Shown here: positions 6,231-11,143 of the stretch, one piece after another
Numbering within the stretch: position 1 is the stretch's first letter
How the letters are laid out: every line of letters starts with the position of its first letter
Assembly (NCBI GenBank): GCA_964448055.1
Contig: CAYUVB010000049.1
Location: forward strand, 1 to 11,143
Direction of reading: 5' to 3'
DNA: 11,143 nucleotides
Origin: WANQ01 sp964448055
GTDB lineage: Archaea; Thermoproteota; Thermoprotei_A; Sulfolobales; WANQ01
Notes under the pieces: model-generated
What the model saw: only the letters and a program-made list of their open reading frames with translations
Told to the model about the DNA's origin: nothing
Database searches by the model: none
Translations under genes and position numbers: made by a program

Positions 6231-7865
6231 TTACCTACCTCCTAGGATAGATGCTAATATGTTGAAGGCTTCTTTGATGTAATCTGATGTATTGTATGCC
6301 AGGTCTATTATTGCAGGAGTTATTAATTTCTCAATAATGTATGGTGATGCTAGACCCAATACTACACATAAGATTGCAAGTATTAGTAACGGTACACTCA
6401 TTTTCCACGTAGGATCATGGACTCCTTCAAGACTACGTGTAGGTGCTTTAAGCCATACACCATATATTATCTTCGAATAAGCCAGTAATGCAAATGCGCT
6501 CGATATAACTATTATTAGTGTTAATGGAGCTAGACCTTTATCTATTAAAGCTGTGTATAGCAGGTACTTGCTTACAAAGCCATTAAATGGTGGTAGACCA
6601 GCTAAGCTAAATGCTGCTATAACGAAGCTTATTGTTGTTAAGGGCATTACTCTACCCATACCTGATAGCTCGTCTATACTTCTTGTACCAGCCACATGTA
6701 TGAATACTCCTGCTGCAAGGAATAGAAGGGCCTTTGCAACCGCATGATTTATTGTGTGGTATAATGCTGCTTCAAGACCAAGTTTTGTGGCTAAACCCAA
6801 TCCTATTGCGATGTATCCTATGTGCATGATCGTACTGTAGGCTATGAGTCTCTTTATATCGGTCTGAACCATCATAAGGAGTCCTGCTACAAGTGCTGAT
6901 AGCGATCCTAATACAATGAGTATTATTAAGAGTGCTTCAACAGCATTCCTTAATGCTACGTCTATTAACATGCTCAATTGCGCTGCATGGAATAATGTAT
7001 AGGTAAACCGCGCAATAGCGTATACTCCTACTTTAACTAGAAGTCCTGAAAGTATGGCTGAAATAGGTGAAGGTGCTGCTGGATGAGCATCTGGCAACCA
7101 GAAGTGGTTAGGGAATAATGCTGCTTTCACACTAAAAGCCCATAACGCTAATGCTAAAGCTGCTGCCCCGGCCACTGCAAGCGCTGGTGTATATACAGCC
7201 CATAGCTTATCTCCACCAAGTATGAAGAAGAAATAATCTACGCTACTAGTAGTCTTAAGTGCTATTTGAGCCATGTTTAATGTTCCATAAGACCCGTATA
7301 TTAGTGCAAGAGCTATGAAGTATATTGTTGTTGCTACAGAGCCTACGAGAGCATATTTAAGTGCTGCTTCAATACTCTCCTTCCTTGAACGATAGAATGC
7401 TACTAGCCCGTAGGCTGTTACACTAGTTACTTCAAGCATAACGAATAGATTAAATACATCGCCCGTGTAGAGTACACCCAACATGCCAGCTTCCATTCCT
7501 AGTAGGAGTGTATAGTACCATTCAATTCCTTCTCTTCCCTCAAGATACTCAATGCTATATATTGCTACAAGGAAAAATACTACGCCTACCACAAGTCCTA
7601 GTAATGCGTTAAACCTATCTACTTCATAGACTATTCCTATTGGTGGAGGCCATGCACCAAACGTATAAACTATTGGCGATTTAATAAAGTATGTATAATA
7701 GAATGTTAACACGGATAAAATCATTGCTATTAAACTACCTACAACACCGTAACCTTCTACTATAGACCTGCTTTTTACTACTAAACTTAACAATGGCAAG
7801 GCGAATGCAAGCGCAACTACTATAGGCGGTGTTAATCCTATGAGATGTAATATCGGATCATTCAT
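6231..7865 (-). CDS. mrpD: Antiporter-like proton/sodium channel subunit MrpD/MbhH (NuoM/N family)
   Basis: This large ion-translocating subunit is the only NuoL/M/N-type protein in the cluster. It has 544 residues and about 14 predicted helices. The charged residues that form the half-channels are present: E145 in VMLEVTS, K247 in SVKAALFPNHFWLPDAH with H254 and H261, K278 in LLVKVGVYA, H370 and H374 in YHTINHAVAKAL, and K433 in FNGFVSKYLL on the C-terminal broken helix. It should therefore be an active channel. The ATG at 7865 has AGGTGT upstream and lies 9 nt after the mrpE stop. As in the Pyrococcus hydrogenase, a separate MrpA is missing and is replaced by small subunits corresponding to its C-terminal end (MbhD and MbhE). 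Its product is expected to sit between the MrpC-type and MbhI-type subunits in the membrane arm. Confidence 0.95.
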   Translation of the reverse strand: MNDPILHLIGLTPPIVVALAFALPLLSLVVKSRSIVEGYGVVGSLIAMILSVLTFYYTYFIKSPIVYTFGAWPPPIGIVYEVDRFNALLGLVVGVVFFLVAIYSIEYLEGREGIEWYYTLLLGMEAGMLGVLYTGDVFNLFVMLEVTSVTAYGLVAFYRSRKESIEAALKYALVGSVATTIYFIALALIYGSYGTLNMAQIALKTTSSVDYFFFILGGDKLWAVYTPALAVAGAAALALALWAFSVKAALFPNHFWLPDAHPAAPSPISAILSGLLVKVGVYAIARFTYTLFHAAQLSMLIDVALRNAVEALLIILIVLGSLSALVAGLLMMVQTDIKRLIAYSTIMHIGYIAIGLGLATKLGLEAALYHTINHAVAKALLFLAAGVFIHVAGTRSIDELSGMGRVMPLTTISFVIAAFSLAGLPPFNGFVSKYLLYTALIDKGLAPLTLIIVISSAFALLAYSKIIYGVWLKAPTRSLEGVHDPTWKMSVPLLILAILCVVLGLASPYIIEKLITPAIIDLAYNTSDYIKEAFNILASILGGR

Positions 7866-7874
7866 TTCTTACAC

Positions 7875-8372
7875 CTAATCGAATATCTTCTTAGCATATT
7901 TTTCAAAGGTCTTAGAGATGTGTTCATATGTTTGTTCAGGTTCTATTGCTTTGACGTCTATCCAATGCACGTATAATACCTTTTTGCTTTCATCTAAATC
8001 CACTACCACTGTTCCAGGGGTATTAGTTATAGAATTTGATACAAGAACTACTCCATAGTCTGTTTTAGTAGTATATGGCACACGTACTATTCCAGGACGT
8101 ATAGGCATACGAGGATGAAGTATTCTCTTAGCTACATCTAGGTGAGCTTTAAGTTCGATTATAGTAAGGTAATGAATTAAATAGGCTAGTAACCAAATAA
8201 GTCTACGTGGATCAAGTGATTTGGTGTCATGCCTTACTATAGTCTTGGAGAAAGCCAATGCTACAACTAATGCTACAATTACTCCAGTTATTATGTCGTA
8301 TAATGTGATGCTACCACTAAAGAGTATGTATATAATGAATGCAAACAAACCTACTGATATAACTCTTAGCAT
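7875..8372 (-). CDS. mrpE: Mrp antiporter subunit MrpE
   Basis: This is the MrpE subunit of a multisubunit Na+/H+ antiporter: hydrophobic helices fill the N-terminal third, and a cytosolic domain follows. Family signatures are RMPIRPGIV (88-96), SNSITNTPGTVVVDLD (112-127) and VLYVHWIDV (132-140). Numbering is from ATG 8372 (165 residues). A GTG at 8381 overlaps the mrpC stop as GTGA, but GGTGAG lies 5 nt before ATG 8372, which is the better start. In most Mrp operons the order is A-B-C-D-E-F-G, and in the Pyrococcus hydrogenase the E-type gene is first. Here it lies between mrpC and mrpD, an unusual position. It is translationally coupled to mrpC. Confidence 0.93.
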   Translation of the reverse strand: MLRVISVGLFAFIIYILFSGSITLYDIITGVIVALVVALAFSKTIVRHDTKSLDPRRLIWLLAYLIHYLTIIELKAHLDVAKRILHPRMPIRPGIVRVPYTTKTDYGVVLVSNSITNTPGTVVVDLDESKKVLYVHWIDVKAIEPEQTYEHISKTFEKYAKKIFD

Positions 8373-8377
8373 TACCC

Positions 8378-8776
8378 TCACCCTTTAAGCTTTGACAGCT
8401 TACGTGAATCTAACGTACCATATAATCGATATGCTTGAATAGCTAGGAATGTTATGAGGATTGTTATAGCCATGTTTATGACTATAGCTGTAATAACAAG
8501 AGCTGGAGGTACAGGATCTGTTATTTGTTGGGCAAATTCTCGTAGTACTTCTTCAGTAGGGTTCATAGTCCATAGTACTGGTGGTTTTACAGGGTAAACA
8601 GCACGGTATCCAACATATATCATGAACACGTTTGCTGTATCACCTAGGATAGTTAATGATATTATCTTCTTCAGCATATTTGGTCTTACAACTATACCAT
8701 ATATTGCCAAGCCTAGTGTTGCTACTAGTACTAACCAAATATACGTCCATAGAAATCTAAGTATTACCTCATCCAT
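8378..8776 (-). CDS. mrpC: Mrp antiporter subunit MrpC (MbhG, NuoK-like)
   Basis: This 132-residue NuoK-like subunit has three membrane helices (about 9-31, 37-57, 90-115). The family signature DPVPPALVITAIVI is at 87-100, and RPNMLKKIISLTILGDTANV (31-50) corresponds to the conserved second helix. The roughly 30-residue loop between helices two and three (YPVKPPVLWTMNPTEEVLRE) is typical of archaeal MrpC proteins. The ATG at 8776 has a perfect GGAGGT 8 nt upstream (8785-8790), inside the end of the preceding gene, and the two genes overlap by 8 bp. It sits at the junction between the small subunits and the MrpD channel. Confidence 0.93.
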   Translation of the reverse strand: MDEVILRFLWTYIWLVLVATLGLAIYGIVVRPNMLKKIISLTILGDTANVFMIYVGYRAVYPVKPPVLWTMNPTEEVLREFAQQITDPVPPALVITAIVINMAITILITFLAIQAYRLYGTLDSRKLSKLKG

Positions 8777-9644
8777 GTTCCTCTACCTCCGCACTCAATA
8801 TTTTCTTAAAGAAATCTTCGGGTAAAGCTAGTAGTATGAAGATTATTGTAAACCCTGCTCCGACTGCAAGGAGTTCTGCCACGTTATAGTAGACCAAGCT
8901 ACCTAGTAGTACACCTAAACCTTTAGCTGGGAACCCCGAATAATCTGCCCAACTCTTAGGTTGATTCTCCATTACGTACGCGGTCCACTTACCAATGCCC
9001 ATTATTACAGGGATTATCGCTAACAACGCTATTACTAATAATCCAAGAGTTCTCAGGAGCAACATAGTATTCTTCTTCAATCCTACCTCTTCTAAGTAAA
9101 ACCTAGAGAGAGCAGCTATAGCAAGTAACGGAGCTACTGCAAAGGCAGCTCCACCTTGAAAACCTCCTCCAGGTGTTAATTGGCCATGTAAGGCTATTGC
9201 AGCTGAAACTACCGCTATTACAACGAATATTATTTTTGTAATAGTTTTAACTATAAGGGATAAACCAAGACTACCCTTAGTCTCTGATTTAGGCACTTCT
9301 TGTTTACTTGATATTTTACTGCTGAACCGGAACACTGCTAAGCTACCTATGATTGCAAAGAAGAACACTGATGTCTCGAATAATGTATCAATTCCTCTAT
9401 AATCCCATAATATTGCTGTTATAGCCTCAGTACTCGCTGCCCAGAAGTCTATAGGTTTTAGGACGAATGGATATAGGTCTTTTAATATTACATCACGATT
9501 GGCCATAAATAAAGCATAGAATAGTCCTAGAGGCCTAATATTCGTTAAAGGTATAGGTCCTAACACACCTAACGCAAGTATTAAAGCTAATACCATTGAT
9601 ACTGCTATAACCGATAAGATAATGATGGACTTCTTACCCGTCAT
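8769..9644 (-). CDS. mrpB: Fused MbhE-like and MrpB (MnhB/MbhF) antiporter subunit
   Basis: Two modules are joined in 291 residues. Residues 1-110 match MbhE, the equivalent of the last part of bacterial MrpA, with STEAITAILWDYRGIDTLFE at 71-90. A hydrophilic linker (108-125, SSKISSKQEVPKSETKG) leads to an MnhB domain with LHGQLTPGGGFQGG (152-165), the family's glycine-rich signature, and further helices near 170-215 and 250-275. In the Pyrococcus hydrogenase these are separate genes, mbhE and mbhF, so this is a fusion. There is no internal stop or frameshift, and the linker looks natural. The ATG at 9644 has GGTG upstream and follows the mbhD-like stop by 2 nt. Its role is in the small-subunit half of the sodium/proton antiporter. 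Confidence 0.92.
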   Translation of the reverse strand: MTGKKSIIILSVIAVSMVLALILALGVLGPIPLTNIRPLGLFYALFMANRDVILKDLYPFVLKPIDFWAASTEAITAILWDYRGIDTLFETSVFFFAIIGSLAVFRFSSKISSKQEVPKSETKGSLGLSLIVKTITKIIFVVIAVVSAAIALHGQLTPGGGFQGGAAFAVAPLLAIAALSRFYLEEVGLKKNTMLLLRTLGLLVIALLAIIPVIMGIGKWTAYVMENQPKSWADYSGFPAKGLGVLLGSLVYYNVAELLAVGAGFTIIFILLALPEDFFKKILSAEVEEHG

Positions 9645-9646
9645 AC

Positions 9647-9904
9647 TTACACCTTTTCATATCTTTCAGTTTTCTTTATCGCTATGATCATAACCGCCGA
9701 GTACACACCTACACCAATAGCAGCATAAGCTAATACTATGTCAGGTGCTAAAAGCAAGTAGAATGCTATTACGTACATTGCAGCTTGTCCTGCAGATAAC
9801 ACAACTGCTTTAAGCAAATCCTTTTCATGTATAGCTAAATACGCAAATACGAAACCCAATGTAAGCACTATTGATAACATAATTAGGTGTAAGACGGGTA
9901 TCAC
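9647..9904 (-). CDS. mbhD: MbhD-like subunit (DUF4040, MrpA C-terminal type)
   Basis: This 85-residue protein has three membrane helices and corresponds to the DUF4040 part of MrpA and to MbhD. Recognisable elements are HEKDLLKAVVLSAGQA (26-41) and LLLAPDIVLAYAAIGVG (50-66). In the usual family motif APDVALTEAAVG a glutamate follows threonine; here that position is Tyr60, a non-conservative change in a part of the protein thought to carry ions. The start is GTG 9904, with GGAGGAGGA (from 9918 leftward) a few bases upstream. It overlaps the mrpG stop as GTGA. Its order before the mrpB-type gene is the same as in Pyrococcus mbh. Confidence 0.9.
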   Translation of the reverse strand: MIPVLHLIMLSIVLTLGFVFAYLAIHEKDLLKAVVLSAGQAAMYVIAFYLLLAPDIVLAYAAIGVGVYSAVMIIAIKKTERYEKV

Positions 9905-10272
9905 TTTCCATCCTCCTCCAAATGATCAACCACTTTAGGCTTTACTTCTACTACCTTAGCTCTATGAGCTGCACGTGCAAGAGCATGAGAACCTGTGGGT
10001 GCTGCTATTGCTATGAATAGAGCTGTTACAAGAGATGCTCCAAACAAATACCATCTATAAGTACCAAGACTGTGAAGTGAAGGAGCCATTAGTGCTACTC
10101 CTATCAACGGATAAACTGCACCACCTATAGCGCCTATTGTTGCAGCATGCAACCTAACATAGAAATTGGGGAACCTAATCATACCTAATGCTCCTATTAA
10201 GTCGCTTATTGCCCCGATAACTACTAAGGCAAGACCTATATAGAATAATACCGCAAATACTATATCTATCAT
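9901..10272 (-). CDS. mrpG: Mrp antiporter subunit MrpG (MbhC)
   Basis: This 123-residue protein has three membrane helices and a charged C-terminal tail (VKPKVVDHLEEDGK). Family signatures are GMIRFPNFYVRLHAAT (30-45) and APTGSHALARAAH (91-103), both close to the MnhG/PhaG consensus. It is a structural subunit of the Mrp antiporter small-subunit cluster. The ATG at 10272 is preceded by GGTGA at 6-nt spacing, and the mrpF stop is 2 nt away. The stop codon overlaps the GTG of the mbhD-like gene, suggesting coupled translation. The order F-G-D is that of mbhB-C-D in Pyrococcus. Confidence 0.94.
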   Translation of the reverse strand: MIDIVFAVLFYIGLALVVIGAISDLIGALGMIRFPNFYVRLHAATIGAIGGAVYPLIGVALMAPSLHSLGTYRWYLFGASLVTALFIAIAAPTGSHALARAAHRAKVVEVKPKVVDHLEEDGK

Positions 10273-10274
10273 AA

Positions 10275-10559
10275 CTATTCACCTATCTCTTTCTTTTCAT
10301 AATACTTAGCTACGAATATATCGAGGGCATACGCCCATACAGCTAGGACTATGGCCCCAGGTATAAGGAACGGTGATGAAAAGTATATTGAGAGTATAAT
10401 CATGAATGCTGCAACATCGAAGGATAAAGCGTCTATAGCTAATACTATATCTGGGATAGTAGGTCCTTTAATTGCTCTAATAACGTAAAGGATGAATGCT
10501 GCTAAGAATACTGGCATGATTATCAATATCACTGTTTTCGCTAGTTCCTCATAAGTCAT
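10275..10559 (-). CDS. mrpF: Mrp antiporter subunit MrpF (MbhB)
   Basis: This is the first gene of the antiporter operon. From ATG 10559 the protein has 94 residues, the normal MrpF size, with three membrane helices and the signature KGPTIPDIVLAID (31-43), including conserved D37 and D43. That ATG has GAGGT (10567-10571) 7 nt upstream. The reading frame stays open to an ATG at 10625 that would add 22 residues (starting MFEHNK). A TATA box at 10648-10655 would place the start site almost exactly there, so a leaderless longer form is possible. I prefer the shorter form because family members begin just before the first helix and because of the Shine-Dalgarno. Confidence 0.93.
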   Translation of the reverse strand: MTYEELAKTVILIIMPVFLAAFILYVIRAIKGPTIPDIVLAIDALSFDVAAFMIILSIYFSSPFLIPGAIVLAVWAYALDIFVAKYYEKKEIGE

Positions 10560-10631
10560 CACATTAACCTCTACTTTGTAGTACGGAGTTAAAATATTAT
10601 TTAAGCTTTTGTTATGTTCAAACATTAGTTA

Positions 10632-10656
10632 CACTTATATACTAACTGTATAAATC
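10632..10656 (-). promoter_or_regulatory. promoter region of the Mrp/Mbh-type operon (two TATA candidates)
   Basis: On the - strand two candidates are seen: GGATTTATAC (10648-10657, start near 10625) and GTATATAAGTG (10632-10642, start near 10611). The second would give a leader of about 52 nt with a Shine-Dalgarno for the ATG at 10559. The first would give a leaderless message from the ATG at 10625. They cannot be separated from sequence alone. Confidence 0.5.
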
Positions 10657-10735
10657 CTAGTTTCCTCTATGAATAAAGCAAGCATGATAGACTTAATATA
10701 AGGGTTTTTCTAAAGCCTTGTACCGAGGAAACCAG
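10657..10735. repeat. inverted GAGGAAAC repeat flanking the divergent intergenic region
   Basis: GAGGAAAC occurs on the - strand at 10667-10660 and on the + strand at 10725-10732. The match extends to GAGGAAAC(T/C)AG, 10 of 11 bases. The copies face outward toward the two divergent genes, 57 bp apart. The left copy lies directly upstream of a mrpF TATA box; the right copy lies at the predicted RNA start of the rightward gene and includes its GAGG Shine-Dalgarno. It could be a shared operator or chance. Confidence 0.35.
10691..10703 (+). promoter_or_regulatory. TATA element for the rightward hypothetical gene
   Basis: ACTTAATATAAGG, centred near 10697, predicts a start near 10723, 15 nt before the ATG at 10738. 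GAGG (10725-10728) then gives a Shine-Dalgarno with 9-nt spacing. Confidence 0.45.
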
Positions 10736-10737
10736 CC

Positions 10738-11143
10738 ATGAGTAATGGTGAGTTAAAGCAATATCTAGCAGAGAAATACAACGGTGATATAATAGTTTCA
10801 TCAATTGATACGTCCGTTAGTATAGGTGGTTTAAGAAATCCTCGATTTAGAAAAGTGATACTCAATATACCACCTGTAAAAATGAGTAAAGTCGACAAAG
10901 TATTATTAGATGTTTCTATATCGACCACGTTTAATCCTCTAAATATTAAATGGAAATTACTATTCGATGAATTCACGTTAACAAGAGAATTCAAGCCACA
11001 GATATTAGTTGAAGATAATGGTTTCTATTATTCAAAACTAATATTTGACTTGACACCAGTGTATAAGTATAGCACTAAACATACGCTCGGAGTACAATTT
11101 GAAGGAGCAGAGCCCATTACCGTCGAGCATGTAAATTTAGTAA
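10738..11143 (+). CDS. hypothetical protein, 3' end outside window
   Basis: An open frame runs from ATG 10738 to the window edge without a stop (135 codons plus one base). An in-frame stop at 10711 means the ATG is the first possible start; TATA and GAGG elements are suitably placed. The product begins MSNGELKQYLAEKYNGDIIV and is rich in beta-type segments (KVILNIPPV, KVLLDVSIST, IKWKLLFDEFTL, YYSKLIFDLTPVY, TLGVQFEG). There is no signal peptide or membrane helix so far, and I recognise no family. Codon use (ATA, AGA, TTA) matches the other genes. A 94-codon opposite-strand frame overlaps it but has no supporting signals. Transcription is divergent from the Mrp operon, so it may be independent of it or share control through the inverted repeat. 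Confidence 0.7.
   Translation, partial: MSNGELKQYLAEKYNGDIIVSSIDTSVSIGGLRNPRFRKVILNIPPVKMSKVDKVLLDVSISTTFNPLNIKWKLLFDEFTLTREFKPQILVEDNGFYYSKLIFDLTPVYKYSTKHTLGVQFEGAEPITVEHVNLV

Noticed and set aside
10560..10625. 22-residue N-terminal extension of MrpF
   Set aside because: Open and compatible with a leaderless start, but family members begin just before the first helix and ATG 10559 has its own GAGGT. Kept only as an alternative.
10710..10994. - strand open frame of 94 codons opposite the right-edge gene
   Set aside because: Asn/Ser-rich shadow overlapping the intergenic promoter region; the + strand frame has TATA, Shine-Dalgarno and stays open to the edge.
1..11143. tRNA, rRNA, CRISPR array, insertion sequence or integrase site
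   Set aside because: Looked for T-loop patterns, regularly spaced repeats, transposase-like reading frames and terminal inverted repeats; none was found by eye.

Overview
The window looks like part of a hyperthermophilic crenarchaeal chromosome, probably Desulfurococcales. The base composition is AT-rich, and ATA, AGA and AGG codons are common. Promoters are BRE/TATA type, some of them placed for leaderless transcripts. The gene content is archaeal: a box C/D guide RNA, Taw3, a Trm5-family enzyme, a PhoH-like ATPase carrying KH domains, and an Mbh-type membrane complex. The order-level assignment is inference.

Left part (1-1984). The C-terminal end of a probable membrane protein enters on the + strand and converges on a small tyrosine-rich hypothetical gene, the two stops sharing a CTAG. 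Upstream of that gene a near-symmetrical TATA element faces both ways: leftward to the gene, and rightward to a well-formed box C/D sRNA (core 647-696) with two 12-nt guides. A second small beta-rich hypothetical gene and a DUF2258-like gene follow on the - strand.

Middle part (2066-4828). A Trm5-family tRNA-G37 methyltransferase (+) converges on a PhoH/KH ATPase (-), which is preceded by Taw3 (-). Trm5-type enzymes and Taw3 act in wyosine synthesis at position 37 of tRNA-Phe. The methyltransferase has PLP where Trm5b enzymes have NLP, which suggests the Taw22/Trm5a type.

Right part (4886-10559). A tight nine-gene - strand operon reads mrpF, mrpG, mbhD-like, fused mbhE-mrpB, mrpC, mrpE, mrpD, mbhI-like, nuoH. 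Neighbouring genes overlap or lie at most 9 nt apart, usually with good Shine-Dalgarno sequences. Together they make the Na+/H+ antiporter half plus the NuoH anchor of a group-4 hydrogenase, Mbx or complex I type enzyme. The electron-transfer subunits (NuoB, C, D and I-like) are absent: the operon stops at nuoH and a tRNA-modification gene with its own promoter follows. This is the most interesting system in the window. Either the catalytic arm is encoded elsewhere, or this is an antiporter that has kept NuoH.

Right edge. A divergent + strand gene of unknown function starts at 10738 and runs off the window. The 178-bp region between it and mrpF carries TATA elements for both directions and an inverted GAGGAAAC repeat that could be a shared operator. 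I see no tRNA, rRNA, insertion sequence or CRISPR array, and no gene-free stretch longer than 300 bp.
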